Numbered from the stretch's first letter, positions 17,218 through 25,966 are shown. The stretch is DNA of 64,000 nt from Herbaspirillum sp. ST 5-3 (GCF_004804275.1 NZ_STGI01000001.1:620001-684000); one strand, 5' to 3'. A program made the numbers and translations. Notes: generated by a model from the letters alone, not told the origin.

Positions 17218-17541
17218 TCATGATTCGGATGCCTGTTCTCGGCACACGTTCTTCTTCATCTTCCCTACCACTTTCAATGTCACATCGCTCACCGGCGTCA
17301 CCCGGCAGGCGAGCAGGCGTCCTTCGGCCTCGTCTTCCTCGCTCACGTGCTCGCGGCTCATGGCACGCTTGCGGTAATCCCCGGCGGTGACTTCGATCTT
17401 GCATACGCCGCAGCCGCCGCCGCGGCATCCGACGGGAATGCCTTTCTTGCCCAGCGCTTCCATGCCCACCAGCAGCGATTGCCTGTCCGAACAGCGGAAA
17501 GTCTCGCCGGTGTCCTCGATGGTGATGGTGAAGTGCGCCAT
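17218..17541 (-). CDS. dmpQ: [2Fe-2S] ferredoxin of the phenol/catechol pathway
   Basis: Chloroplast-type ferredoxin of 107 residues (DmpQ/XylT). Cluster ligands are visible in GCRGGGCGVCKIEV and the distal cysteine in LLACRVTP. Members keep catechol 2,3-dioxygenase active by re-reducing oxidised active-site iron. The start MAHFTITIEDTG at 17541 is one base after the dmpP stop, which favours it over the longer open frame that runs into dmpP. The order P-Q-B is conserved. Confidence 0.92.
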   Translation of the reverse strand: MAHFTITIEDTGETFRCSDRQSLLVGMEALGKKGIPVGCRGGGCGVCKIEVTAGDYRKRAMSREHVSEEDEAEGRLLACRVTPVSDVTLKVVGKMKKNVCREQASES

Positions 17542-17542
17542 G

Positions 17543-18604
17543 TCAGATCTTCTTGAACAAGGGGCTTCTGACCTGCTGCGCATCCGCCGCCGAAAAGAAC
17601 TTCTCGGTGTAGATGTCGCGTTCGAACAAGCGCCCCTGCATCAGGGTCGTGATGCAGGCGTCGATCATCATCGGCGGCCCGCACAGATAAGCCTTGTGGC
17701 CGCGGAAATCGTTGTCGAAATGGTTCTTCGCCGCGTCGTGCACGAAGCCGCGGAAACCCGCCCACGCACTGTCTGTCGGTTCGTTCGACAGGGACGGCAC
17801 GTAGGTGAAGTTCGCATGCTTCGCGGCGAGCGCTTCGAACTCGTCGTGGTAATACAACTCGTCGCGGGTCCGTGCGCCATACACCAGCGTGATCGGCTGG
17901 GTCGAACTCTGTTCCAGCAGATCGAGGATCATGGAACGCGGGCTCGACAGGCCGGAGCCGCCGGCAAGGAAAATCGACGGCAATTGCGCCAACTTGCGCA
18001 CGAAGAAACGTCCATAGGGCCCGGTCAGCGTGAGCTGGTCGCCTTCGCGCAGCGTTTCATGGATCCAGGTCGTCGCCTTGCCGCCCGGGACAATGCGGAT
18101 GTTCAGCTCGATCTCGCCATCCTTCGAGGGCGGGTTGGCCAAGGAGAATGCGCGCGACATGCTCTCGCCCGGAATCTGCAGGTTGATGTACTGGCCTGCC
18201 TGGAAGCGAATGCGCTCCTCGACGTCGAGCTTTATCCAGATGCCCTTGATGGTCGGCGTCAGGTTCTCGATGCGGCTGACCGTGCCATGGAAATCCTTCA
18301 CCGGCATGTTCTGCGCATCGGGATCGACGTCGATCTCGGCCTCGACCACCGCGTCGGATTGCAGGGTGGCGCAACAGGCAAGCGTCTTGCCTTCTTCGCG
18401 TTCGTAATCCATCAGCGCGAAGTTGGATGCCTCGCCATGGTCGATCTCGCCGTCCACCACCTCGATCTTGCAAGTGGCGCACAGGCCGTGACAGCAGGCG
18501 TGCGGCAGATAGATGCCGGCGCGCAGGCTGGCATCGAGAATGGTCTGCCCCTCTTCGACGTCGATGGTCTGGCCGAGCGGTTCAATGGTCAACTGGTAGC
18601 TCAT
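17543..18604 (-). CDS. dmpP: phenol hydroxylase reductase component (P5)
   Basis: FAD and [2Fe-2S] reductase of 353 residues that passes electrons from NADH to the hydroxylase DmpLNO. The N-terminal ferredoxin domain has cluster ligands in HACCHGLCATCKIEVV and LACCATLQ. The FAD-binding motif is SRAFSLANPP, and the NAD-binding motifs are FLAGGSGLSSPRSMI and LCGPPMMIDA. Length and architecture match DmpP of Pseudomonas CF600. It follows dmpO after a 48-base gap. Confidence 0.95.
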   Translation of the reverse strand: MSYQLTIEPLGQTIDVEEGQTILDASLRAGIYLPHACCHGLCATCKIEVVDGEIDHGEASNFALMDYEREEGKTLACCATLQSDAVVEAEIDVDPDAQNMPVKDFHGTVSRIENLTPTIKGIWIKLDVEERIRFQAGQYINLQIPGESMSRAFSLANPPSKDGEIELNIRIVPGGKATTWIHETLREGDQLTLTGPYGRFFVRKLAQLPSIFLAGGSGLSSPRSMILDLLEQSSTQPITLVYGARTRDELYYHDEFEALAAKHANFTYVPSLSNEPTDSAWAGFRGFVHDAAKNHFDNDFRGHKAYLCGPPMMIDACITTLMQGRLFERDIYTEKFFSAADAQQVRSPLFKKI

Positions 18605-18652
18605 GTCACTTCTTTCCTTCGCAGGATGCGCGCGGCGCGCCCTGCGTTCAAC

Positions 18653-19012
18653 TTAACTGCAGGATCCCTTGATGCCCGTCAGTCCGGGCGTGCGGAAGCG
18701 GATCACGTCCTTGTGCTTCAAACCGTTCTCGGCGAGCGACTTGTCGGCGTCCGGTTTCCACGGCTGGCCGGACTTGAACCACTCGACCTTGCTCCAGTCG
18801 ATCTTCGCGAATTCGGGATGGTCGCCGAACGCGCCGGGAAACGCATGTTCGACGACGTCGCCGAAGCGCATGGTCGGCGCGAAGGGAAAGGCGAAGGGCG
18901 CGCAGAACATCAGGTGGTCCTCCCAGCCGACATACAAGAGCTGGGCGCCGTGGAACTTGTCGACGCTGTCCTTGACCTCGCCGACGTAGGGTTTGACTGC
19001 TACTACTGACAT
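18653..19012 (-). CDS. dmpO: phenol hydroxylase gamma subunit (P4)
   Basis: Subunit of 119 residues of the soluble diiron phenol hydroxylase. The sequence MSVVAVKPYVGEVKDSVDKFHGAQLLYVGWEDHLMF and the TMRFGDVVEHAFPGAFGDHPE block are characteristic. The start is set at 19012 because the much longer open frame upstream overlaps dmpN in another frame. It belongs to the (alpha-beta-gamma)2 core with DmpN and DmpL. Confidence 0.93.
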   Translation of the reverse strand: MSVVAVKPYVGEVKDSVDKFHGAQLLYVGWEDHLMFCAPFAFPFAPTMRFGDVVEHAFPGAFGDHPEFAKIDWSKVEWFKSGQPWKPDADKSLAENGLKHKDVIRFRTPGLTGIKGSCS

Positions 19013-19098
19013 GGTTTGTCTCCTTGATTGGTTCGATGCATTGCGCGATGGTGGCCTAATGGTGGCGCGAAGGCGGCTTGATGCCGCCCGGCGGCGAT

Positions 19099-20649
19099 CT
19101 AGGTATTCTTGGTCGCCATCTGCCGCCACTGCGCAAAATTCTTCTGGTCCTCCGAGCCCTCGAAGTCGAGGTTGTCGCGGCCGACGTTCAGGTGATACCA
19201 GCGCAGCACTTCCATCAGCGGATCGAAGCCTTCGGCTGCCGGGTTGACATCCGGTTCGAAGCAGTTGCCCTGGTAGATCTGGTGTACCGGCAGCCACGCC
19301 TGCACGTACTTCTCCGGCTCGTGGTCGAAGATTTCCTTGCAGCCGTCGGAGCAGAAGTGGTACTTCTCGCCCTTGTAGTCGGACTCGCGGTAGCAGATCT
19401 TGGTTGGGTCGCTCGGCTCGGTGAACAGCATCGGGATCTGGCAGCACTGGCACAGCATCGGCAGCGTCTTGTTGTAGAAGCGCTTGCCCTGCTTCGCCTG
19501 CTGCGCCCAGTGTTCGAAGCGCGGACGGTAGTACTTGTCGAAGGTGTTCGGGTATTTCGCGGACAGCCAGTCCATTTCTTCCGGCGTCGGCATCCAGGTA
19601 TGGAAATCAGCCGCCGCGCCGTACTGGTAGAAGGTGGCCCATGCCTGGTGCGAGATGTGTTCCTTGTCGATGGTGGCCTGCTCGACGCACTTCGGCACGG
19701 TGATGCCGTAGCGCGCGAGATCCTTGAACAGCGCGCCACCGGATTCCTCGAAGTACACTTCCCATGCTTCCTTCCAGCTCATCACGCGCTTGGGCAGCAT
19801 GTAGTCCATCATCATCGCGACGAGGGTCAGCATGCGCACGCCGCGCCAGGTCCACTTGTCGATCCAGCGCTGCACGATCGGCAGGTTGTCCGGGTCCTGT
19901 TCGAGGATGAACTTGATCATTTCCAGGCCCAGCGTCATGTGGCGCGCTTCGTCCGATTGCGCGGAGAAGCCGAAGGCCATCGCGCCCATGTCGCCGTTGT
20001 AGGCCGCACCGGAAATGAAGGGCACGAACAGCAGGTTGGTCAGCACATATTCGAACGAGAAGCCGATCGCGACCATGAACTCGAAGGGGCCGGCTGACAT
20101 CGCGTCGTCGAAGAAGGACTTCGGCACCGACAAGTACCAGACGCGGTCGTGCATGTGACGCCAGTCGTGGAAACCGTTGTAGTGCTTGTTGTAGTTCGAC
20201 AGCGAATGCACCTGCGTCTGGAAGTGGCGGATTTCGTCGAGCGACTGCATCTGGCAGGCCACGCGCGCACCAGCGCCGCGGAACTGGCGGCCGACATGCG
20301 CGAAGCCACGATGCGCCGCGTATTCCGCCGGTGAAATGCCGGTCATGAACAGCTTGAGCGCATTGATGTAGCGCGCATCGGTGACGCCGAGGTGGCCGTT
20401 GCTCTGATTGAAGGCGTCCAGGATCGCGTACAGCTTGCGCTCCTTTTCGGACTGGTATTTCCAGTAGGCGTCCATGGTCAGGCGGAACGGATCTTCCCAC
20501 TTGTCCCAGTCGTGGATCTTGATGCCTTCGAACTTGTCATACGGATAAACCGCATCCATCGGCTGATAGCTGGTTTCCCAGTCGAGGCCGCGCGTCATTG
20601 CCGCGTAGCGCTCTTTCAGGCCGAGCTTCTTGGTCGCTTTCATGTCCAT
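19099..20649 (-). CDS. dmpN: phenol hydroxylase alpha (oxygenase) subunit (P3)
   Basis: Catalytic diiron monooxygenase subunit of 516 residues that hydroxylates phenol to catechol. The two E-x-x-H iron-binding motifs are visible as SLDEIRHFQTQ and SDEARHMTLGLE. The C-terminal region has a cysteine-rich YHS-like segment (MLCQCCQIPMLF, CSDGCKEIF), as in other multicomponent phenol hydroxylases. It sits between dmpM and dmpO, the standard place. Broad activity on cresols is typical for the family; substrate range cannot be read here. Confidence 0.96.
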   Translation of the reverse strand: MDMKATKKLGLKERYAAMTRGLDWETSYQPMDAVYPYDKFEGIKIHDWDKWEDPFRLTMDAYWKYQSEKERKLYAILDAFNQSNGHLGVTDARYINALKLFMTGISPAEYAAHRGFAHVGRQFRGAGARVACQMQSLDEIRHFQTQVHSLSNYNKHYNGFHDWRHMHDRVWYLSVPKSFFDDAMSAGPFEFMVAIGFSFEYVLTNLLFVPFISGAAYNGDMGAMAFGFSAQSDEARHMTLGLEMIKFILEQDPDNLPIVQRWIDKWTWRGVRMLTLVAMMMDYMLPKRVMSWKEAWEVYFEESGGALFKDLARYGITVPKCVEQATIDKEHISHQAWATFYQYGAAADFHTWMPTPEEMDWLSAKYPNTFDKYYRPRFEHWAQQAKQGKRFYNKTLPMLCQCCQIPMLFTEPSDPTKICYRESDYKGEKYHFCSDGCKEIFDHEPEKYVQAWLPVHQIYQGNCFEPDVNPAAEGFDPLMEVLRWYHLNVGRDNLDFEGSEDQKNFAQWRQMATKNT

Positions 20650-20675
20650 TATCTTGTCTCCTTGTTGGGGCCGGC

Positions 20676-20948
20676 TCAGTGCTTCCAGCTCAGCGTGAAT
20701 TCGTCGTCGGTCTCGTTGATGTGGCCGGACAGCGTGATCAGGTGCACGTGCAGCTCTTGCAGGTCGAAGTCGCGTCCGAGCTTGTCTTCCACCGTGCCGC
20801 GCCTGATGGTGAGGCTGCCGGGCGCGTCGATCTTCACCATGGCCGGCTGCTCGTTGATGATGGCGTTCGGGTTGTCTTCCGCGATCGCGTCGATGATGCT
20901 GCGCGTTTCTTCATTGGTCTGGAATGCGATGAATACGTTGGACATCAT
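20676..20948 (-). CDS. dmpM: phenol hydroxylase activator protein (P2)
   Basis: Cofactor-free effector protein of 90 residues that binds the hydroxylase and promotes catalysis. The start MMSNVFIAFQTNEETRSIIDAIAEDNP and length match the DmpM/MmoB family. It follows dmpL after 6 bases and precedes dmpN by 26 bases. Confidence 0.94.
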   Translation of the reverse strand: MMSNVFIAFQTNEETRSIIDAIAEDNPNAIINEQPAMVKIDAPGSLTIRRGTVEDKLGRDFDLQELHVHLITLSGHINETDDEFTLSWKH

Positions 20949-20954
20949 GTCTCC

Positions 20955-21947
20955 TTACAGCGCCAGCCCGGCCTTGCCGGCGCGGAGCTTGAATTCTTCG
21001 GTCAGCTCGGCCATCACCGCTTCGGCTTGTTCGCCGAGTGCGTGTCTGGCGAGCGGGGTCAGCGCGGCCACGGCCTTGTCGCTGTACTCTTTTGTCCATT
21101 GCGACAGCAGTGCCTTGTTTTCCGGGGATTCGGCAGCAGCGGTCTTGATGCTGGCATCCACCCACTTGCGCGTCTCGGCGAACCACTCGCTCTGGAAGCG
21201 CGTCAGCATCGACACGGTCGGGCCGGCCTGTGCGGAGATCGCGTTGTCGATGTGCTGATACACCAGCGGATACAGCAGGCCGTCGAGCACGAGGTTTTGC
21301 GCGACGAACAGTTCGAACCAATCCTTCAGCACGAAGCTGTCTTCGACATAGCGGCGCAGTCCCTGCCACTTGCCGTCCTTCAGCCACGCGTCCTTGGCGG
21401 CGTCGAGCGCGGTTTCGTCGTCCAGCAGCAGACCGACGCGCGTCAGGTACTGGGCGATGCCGAGGTGGTCCATCGCCTGGTAGATGCACGGCTGCGTGAT
21501 CGCGGTGCCGTAGCCGTAGGCGCAGATGAAGGAATTGTTCATGTTGGAGCCCCACTCCAGGTGGCGCAGCGGCAGCAGCACGTCGAGCGCGAGCTTGCGG
21601 GTCGCTTCCGGCAGGGCTGCCGCGAGGCCGCGCGATTCGACGAACTCGAAATCGCCCTCGGCGGTTTCCTGCATGCGGGCGCGGGCCAGCGTGTAGGTGC
21701 CGTAGTAGAGCTGGCGCGGATCCTTGAACGCATACCAGTCCGCCATCTTCACCCTGGTGCGGGTGACGTCGAACAGTTCGTGATCCGGGTCCCACAAGGG
21801 GCGATAGTGGAAGTTGGCGTCGGCCTGCGCGCCAAGCGTGCCTTCCTGGTAGCGCGAGGCCGGCTTGTCGCCGCCGATGCGCCGTGCGACGTGGTCGAAT
21901 GTCTGGCGCAAGGGTTTGATGCTGACAGTACGTAGATCAATATGCAT
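20955..21947 (-). CDS. dmpL: phenol hydroxylase beta subunit (P1)
   Basis: Structural beta subunit of 330 residues of the diiron hydroxylase. It shares the ferritin-like fold of DmpN but lacks the full set of iron ligands. The blocks ADWYAFKDPRQLYYGTYTLARARMQE and NMNNSFICAYGYGTAITQP are typical of this subunit. A strong GGAGGAG precedes the ATG at 21947. Confidence 0.95.
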   Translation of the reverse strand: MHIDLRTVSIKPLRQTFDHVARRIGGDKPASRYQEGTLGAQADANFHYRPLWDPDHELFDVTRTRVKMADWYAFKDPRQLYYGTYTLARARMQETAEGDFEFVESRGLAAALPEATRKLALDVLLPLRHLEWGSNMNNSFICAYGYGTAITQPCIYQAMDHLGIAQYLTRVGLLLDDETALDAAKDAWLKDGKWQGLRRYVEDSFVLKDWFELFVAQNLVLDGLLYPLVYQHIDNAISAQAGPTVSMLTRFQSEWFAETRKWVDASIKTAAAESPENKALLSQWTKEYSDKAVAALTPLARHALGEQAEAVMAELTEEFKLRAGKAGLAL

Positions 21948-22004
21948 TGCTGACTCCTCCTGTTTTAATTGCCGGCCCCGTGCATGGCGCCGGTTGAATC
22001 TCTG

Positions 22005-22262
22005 TTACTTGAAGCGTTGGTGCGTGGCCTGCCGCAGGTTCCAGTCCCACTGCGATGCTTCGCCGTCGGCCGGATGCGCCTCGTCATCCAGCACGGTCAC
22101 CGCATTGGCCTGGCAGAATTCGGTGAAGGCCGGACCGGGCAGCAGCAGTTCCACAAACAATTCCGGTTCGCCGATGGCGAATTCGAACTCCACCATGCCG
22201 TTTTCCCGGGTCTCGATGACGCGTACAAACTTGCGGGTCGTATCAAAGCTTGAGCTGTTCAT
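22005..22262 (-). CDS. dmpK: phenol hydroxylase assembly protein (P0)
   Basis: Protein of 85 residues thought from family work to help assemble the active hydroxylase, probably at the stage of iron insertion; it is not needed for turnover. The segment TRKFVRVIETRENGMVEFEFAIGEPELFVELLLPG is typical. The start is the ATG at 22262; it is the first gene of the operon and lies just downstream of a consensus sigma54 promoter. It is slightly shorter than the Pseudomonas protein. Confidence 0.9.
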   Translation of the reverse strand: MNSSSFDTTRKFVRVIETRENGMVEFEFAIGEPELFVELLLPGPAFTEFCQANAVTVLDDEAHPADGEASQWDWNLRQATHQRFK

Positions 22263-22296
22263 TTTTTCCGCTGTCCGTGTTGGCCAGGAAGGACAT

Positions 22297-22312
22297 AGCA
22301 ACCGCCGTGCCA
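22297..22312 (-). promoter_or_regulatory. sigma54 (-24/-12) promoter of the dmp operon
   Basis: Read on the minus strand the site is TGGCAC-N5-TTGCT, a full match to the RpoN consensus with the correct GG-to-GC spacing. It lies 35 bases upstream of dmpK and implies a start of transcription near 22285. It fits the known requirement of dmp-type operons for RpoN and DmpR. Confidence 0.92.
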
Positions 22313-22332
22313 AAATGTCGGAGATAAATAAA

Positions 22333-22346
22333 AATCTCGATATTAT
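22333..22346. repeat. direct repeat copy 1 in the dmpK-dmpR intergenic region
   Basis: The 14-mer AATCTCGATATTAT occurs here and again at 22539-22552 in the same orientation, each followed by a similar downstream AG. This copy lies just upstream of the sigma54 promoter. It could be an operator for the nearby GntR regulator; that is inference. Confidence 0.55.
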
Positions 22347-22470
22347 GAGTTTTGGATGCGGTGCAGCATTCTGCTTTTCCGTAGATTTTTGCTGGAGAAT
22401 TAGACGGAAAATGCCGAAAAACTGGCCTCTTTATGCTGCATTGCAGCGCAAAGACATTGCCCTTTGTCTA

Positions 22471-22486
22471 CTCATCAAATGATGAA
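22471..22486. promoter_or_regulatory. DmpR upstream activator site, proximal
   Basis: The imperfect palindrome CTCATCAAATGATGAA matches 12 of 16 positions of the XylR/DmpR enhancer palindrome TTGATCAATTGATCAA. It lies about 190 bases upstream of the predicted start of the dmp transcript. A second, better match is one face of the helix away (31 bases centre to centre). Confidence 0.75.
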
Positions 22487-22501
22487 GTGGCCCGATTCGG
22501 C

Positions 22502-22517
22502 TTGATGAAATGATCGA
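22502..22517. promoter_or_regulatory. DmpR upstream activator site, distal
   Basis: TTGATGAAATGATCGA matches 13 of 16 positions of the DmpR/XylR enhancer palindrome. The 31-base distance to the proximal site equals about three helical turns, as needed for cooperative hexamer assembly. It also lies upstream of dmpR itself and may mediate autoregulation. Confidence 0.75.
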
Positions 22518-22538
22518 TAATTCCCGATATTCAAGTAG

Positions 22539-22552
22539 AATCTCGATATTAT
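22539..22552. repeat. direct repeat copy 2, upstream of dmpR
   Basis: Second copy of AATCTCGATATTAT, 60 bases upstream of the dmpR ATG, in the leader or promoter region of dmpR. The paired placement, one copy by each divergent promoter, suggests a regulatory site that acts on both. Confidence 0.55.
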
Positions 22553-22612
22553 TAGGGCTGCACAAATTCTGCGATCCGTTCGCACTCCACCACTTTCCGT
22601 TGGCAGGCCCCC

Positions 22613-24295
22613 ATGATCAATTACCCGAAGGACCTCGATCTGCGCAGGCTGGTGCGCTTTTCCGCCGAGGACGGCACCATCTGGCTGGCGGAACACCGCA
22701 TGGTCTTGCTGCATACCGCCGCGCTGGCCGGATTGCGCAAGGAATTGCTGAACACGGTCGGCCTCGAGCATGCGCGCCGCGTGCTCACCCGCATGGGCTA
22801 TGCGTCCGGCGTGCGCGATGCCGAGCTGGCCAAGAAACTGCGCGCCGAGCAGAGCGTGGTCGATGCCTTCGTCGTCGGCCCGCAGCTGCACATGCTCGAA
22901 GGCAGCGTGAAGGTCAAGCCGATCAGCATCGACATGGATGTCGCGGCCGGCCGCTTCTACGGCGAATTCCAGTGGGATAACTCATGGGAAGCGGAATCGC
23001 ATATCAAGGAATTCGGCCCGCAGAAAGATCCGGTGTGCTGGATGCTGCTCGGCTATGCCTCCGGCTACACCACGACCTTCATGGGCAAGTTCATCCTGTT
23101 CAAGGAAGTGAAATGCGTTGCATGCGGCGATCCGCACTGCTACATCGTCGGCAAGCCGGCGGAGGAATGGCCGGACGCCGCAGAACACATGGCGTACTAC
23201 GAAGCCGATTCCATCGTCTCGCGCCTGCTCGAATTGAAGACGCAAGTCGATGCGCTGCGCTCCTCGCTCGAACAGCAGCGCCAGGTCGACAACATGATCG
23301 GCAGCTCGCCGGCTTTCCAGCGCGCCTACGACCTCGTGCTCAAGGCTGCGAAAACCAATGTGACGGTGCTGCTGACCGGCGAAACCGGCGTCGGCAAGGA
23401 ACGCTTCGCGCGCGCCCTGCACGACATGAGCAAGCGCGCCGAACGGCCCTTCGTCGCCGTCAACTGCGCGGCGCTTCCGCACGACCTGATCGAATCGGAA
23501 TTGTTCGGCGTGGAGAAAGGCGCCTTCACCGGCGCGCATGCAACGCGTGTCGGCAAGTTCGAGCGCGCCGAGGGCGGCACGCTCTTCCTCGATGAAATCG
23601 GCGAACTGCCGCTGGCGGCGCAGGCGAAGATCCTGCGCGTGCTGCAGGAAGGCGAGATCGAACGGCTGGGCGACGATCAGACGCGCAAGGTCAACGTGCG
23701 CATCGTCGCCGCCACCAACGTCGAGCTGCAGCAGGCAGTCAAGGACGGCCGTTTCCGTGCCGACCTGTTTTACCGCCTTAACGTGTACCCGATCGAGATC
23801 CCGCCCCTGCGCGAGCGCGCGCTCGACATTCCGCCGCTGGTCAATGCGATGGTCGAAAAATTCAATGCGGTGCACGGCAAGCGCGTGGCCGGCATCACCG
23901 ACAAGGCGATGAAAGCGCTCAAGGCCTATCAATGGCCGGGCAACGTGCGCGAACTGGAGAACATGATCGAGCGCGGCATCATTCTTGCGCCGGCCGACGG
24001 CTGGATAGAACTCGATCATCTCTTCCCCAGCCTGAGCGAATCCGAGATGCGCGACATCGGCATCAGCGAGCAAGGCGCGCTCACGGAAAACCGGCCGCTG
24101 GAGCAGGAGCGTTTATGCGAAGCCTTCATCACCAGCGGCATGTCGCTCGACGAGATCGAAAGCATGCTGTTGCGCGAGGCGGTCGAGCGCTCTTCCGGCA
24201 ACCTCGCCGGCGCGGCACGCATGCTCGGCCTCACCCGCCCGCAACTCACTTATCGCCTCAAGCGCAACCAGGACAACACTCCGGACAGGGAGTAG
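22613..24295 (+). CDS. dmpR: DmpR-type sigma54-dependent phenol-sensing activator
   Basis: Enhancer-binding regulator of 560 residues. An N-terminal XylR/V4R sensory domain (about 1-210) carries the ligand-pocket segment [32 protein letters not shown], with the cysteines that bind zinc in this family. A linker follows, then the AAA+ domain (about 235-470) with Walker A GETGVGKE and the sigma54 contact loop EKGAFTGA, and a C-terminal Fis-type HTH ([22 protein letters not shown]). It is predicted to be activated by direct binding of phenol. Its position divergent from dmpK, the sigma54 promoter and the two enhancer sites make the target certain. Length matches CF600 DmpR (563). Confidence 0.95.
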   Translation: MINYPKDLDLRRLVRFSAEDGTIWLAEHRMVLLHTAALAGLRKELLNTVGLEHARRVLTRMGYASGVRDAELAKKLRAEQSVVDAFVVGPQLHMLEGSVKVKPISIDMDVAAGRFYGEFQWDNSWEAESHIKEFGPQKDPVCWMLLGYASGYTTTFMGKFILFKEVKCVACGDPHCYIVGKPAEEWPDAAEHMAYYEADSIVSRLLELKTQVDALRSSLEQQRQVDNMIGSSPAFQRAYDLVLKAAKTNVTVLLTGETGVGKERFARALHDMSKRAERPFVAVNCAALPHDLIESELFGVEKGAFTGAHATRVGKFERAEGGTLFLDEIGELPLAAQAKILRVLQEGEIERLGDDQTRKVNVRIVAATNVELQQAVKDGRFRADLFYRLNVYPIEIPPLRERALDIPPLVNAMVEKFNAVHGKRVAGITDKAMKALKAYQWPGNVRELENMIERGIILAPADGWIELDHLFPSLSESEMRDIGISEQGALTENRPLEQERLCEAFITSGMSLDEIESMLLREAVERSSGNLAGAARMLGLTRPQLTYRLKRNQDNTPDRE

Positions 24296-24302
24296 GAACA
24301 TC

Positions 24303-25028
24303 ATGCTGCACACGCAAAAATTCAATACCGCATTCCGCGAAGCGGACACCGCCCCCAACACCTTGACCGAAGGCACCTATCTTCAACTGCGCCGCGACAT
24401 CATCGAAGGGCGGCTGCCGCCCGGCGAGAAGCTGCGCGTGGAACATCTGAAGGACCGCTACAACGCCGGCGCCGGCACGCTGCGCGAAGCGCTCTCCCTG
24501 CTGCTGTCGGACGCGCTCGTGGTCAGCGAAGGACAGCGCGGCTTTCACGTCGCGCCGATCTCGTTGACCGATCTGGAAGACATCACGCGCACGCGTGTGC
24601 TGGTCGAGGGAGAAGCCTTGCGGCAGTCGATACTCGCCGGCGACGATGAATGGGAAGCGCGGCTGGTCGCCGCATTCCACAAGCTGACCAAGACCGAGGA
24701 AAAACTCGGCGACCGCGAACAAACCAGGGTGCGCGAATGGGAAATGCGCAACCGCGAGTTTCATGAAGCGCTGATCGCCGGCTGCGATTCGCGCTGGCTG
24801 CGCTATCTGATCGGCCTGCTCTATCGCCAGTCGGAACGCTATCGCCATCTCGCGATTTCGCATCACTCGATACCGCGCGACGTGCATGCCGAACACACCG
24901 CAATTTTCGATGCAGCCCTCGCGCGCGATGTCGACAAGGCGCTGGCCGCCATCGAAACGCATATCCAGCTGACCTTTGAAGCGATTCGCCGGCTCATGCC
25001 GGACATCGAGGCGGCGAGCGGCGGTTAA
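24303..25028 (+). CDS. GntR-family (FCD) regulator next to dmpR
   Basis: Regulator of 241 residues. The N-terminal winged helix (about 25-90) includes QLRRDIIEGRLPPGEKLRVEHLKDRYN and a recognition helix TLREALSLLLS. The C-terminal helical FCD domain has metal or ligand residues such as HEALIAGC and EHTAIFDAALARD. It starts 7 bases after the dmpR stop, behind GGAGTAGGAA, so the two are co-transcribed. In Comamonas phenol clusters GntR proteins (AphS, PhcS/PhcT) silence or tune the phenol operon, and this gene is likely their counterpart. The ligand is unknown. Confidence 0.86.
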   Translation: MLHTQKFNTAFREADTAPNTLTEGTYLQLRRDIIEGRLPPGEKLRVEHLKDRYNAGAGTLREALSLLLSDALVVSEGQRGFHVAPISLTDLEDITRTRVLVEGEALRQSILAGDDEWEARLVAAFHKLTKTEEKLGDREQTRVREWEMRNREFHEALIAGCDSRWLRYLIGLLYRQSERYRHLAISHHSIPRDVHAEHTAIFDAALARDVDKALAAIETHIQLTFEAIRRLMPDIEAASGG

Positions 25029-25035
25029 CAGACGG

Positions 25036-25200
25036 TCAGGTCATGTGCCGGTCCGCCGTCACGCTGGCGCTGCGGACTTCACCCGGGTGTGCGCCGAGGC
25101 TCATCGGGATGGAAAGAAAGGTCGTGAGAATCACCGGCACCATCGCGGCGCACACGACATAAAGGTATTGACGGATGAAAAGTGCGAGTACGGGGTGCAT
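25036..25200 (-). CDS. small hydrophobic protein of unknown function
   Basis: Predicted 54-residue protein starting MHPVLALFIRQYLYVVCAAM with one membrane-spanning segment (about 5-35) and a short polar tail. AAAGGAA precedes the ATG at 25200 with good spacing, which supports the short form over the longer open frame. It is convergent with the GntR gene, 7 bases apart. No function can be proposed. Confidence 0.55.
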   Translation of the reverse strand: MHPVLALFIRQYLYVVCAAMVPVILTTFLSIPMSLGAHPGEVRSASVTADRHMT

Positions 25201-25300
25201 GGCAATTCCTTTCTTCTGGGTTAATGCCTGCATCGTGAGCGCGGCAGCTTAAGCGAATCTGAGGAGCGGCGTTGCGGCGATTTGCATAACTCCCCCTCGC

Positions 25301-25377
25301 TGTCCACGGAAAACACGGAAGACACGGAAAAAATGCGCCACCTACTCTTTCCGTGTCTTTCGTGTTTTCCGTGGACA
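25301..25377. repeat. long near-perfect hairpin repeat
   Basis: Two 30-base arms (25301-25330 and 25348-25377) are reverse complements with one mismatch, separated by 17 bases. The arms are built from iterations of CACGGAA. No gene is inside. A shorter relative sharing TGTCCACGGAA and its complement occurs at 51500-51569. It looks like a dispersed REP-type intergenic element; it could also end transcription from either side. Confidence 0.8.
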
Positions 25378-25512
25378 ATCGATTGTTTTGCCTACTCAAC
25401 GCCGCGCACCGCAATCCAATCTCGGGCTGCGCAGTAGCATTGCGATAGGCGCTCTTAAGAATGCCTTAAGATCCGCTCGTGATCATGGGAACACTGAATG
25501 AAAGGAGTTTCC

Positions 25513-25935
25513 ATGAATCTGTTGTCTTCTCATCGAATATTGTCAGCTTGTGTCGGCGCAAGCATCGGACTGGCCGCAGCCGCGCTGGTTCCGGCCGCAC
25601 AGGCAGCCACGCCGGCGGAGCTGCTGTCCGGCTATACCGCCCAGGCCGGCGCACCGGCCTCGCCTGCCCGCGGTCAGCAATTCTTTACCTCCCGCCACGG
25701 TCATGAATGGAGTTGTTCCTCCTGCCACGGCAACGTGCCCACCCAGACCGGCAAGCACGCTTCGACCGGCAAGCCAATTCATGCCATGGCACCGGCCTTC
25801 AATCCAGAACGCTTCACCGATGCCGCCAAGACGGAAAAATGGTTCCGCCGCAACTGCAACGACGTGCTGGGCCGCGAGTGCAGCGCCGCCGAAAAGGCCG
25901 ACGTGTTGAGCTGGCTGCTCACGCTCAAGCCGTAA
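25513..25935 (+). CDS. periplasmic monohaem cytochrome c (DUF1924/SHP-like)
   Basis: Exported protein of 140 residues. An N-terminal signal peptide (about 1-28, cleavage near AQAATPAE) precedes a single haem-binding motif CSSCHG near residue 72; His of this motif and a distal residue would ligate haem. The family resembles the sphaeroides haem protein, which has an open iron site. AAAGGAG lies just upstream of the ATG at 25513. It begins a three-gene unit with a dihaem cytochrome and a cytochrome b561, which suggests an electron-transfer chain from quinol to periplasm. The terminal acceptor is not known. Confidence 0.86.
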   Translation: MNLLSSHRILSACVGASIGLAAAALVPAAQAATPAELLSGYTAQAGAPASPARGQQFFTSRHGHEWSCSSCHGNVPTQTGKHASTGKPIHAMAPAFNPERFTDAAKTEKWFRRNCNDVLGRECSAAEKADVLSWLLTLKP

Positions 25936-25966
25936 GCATTCACACCCACTATCCGGAGAACCCAAC

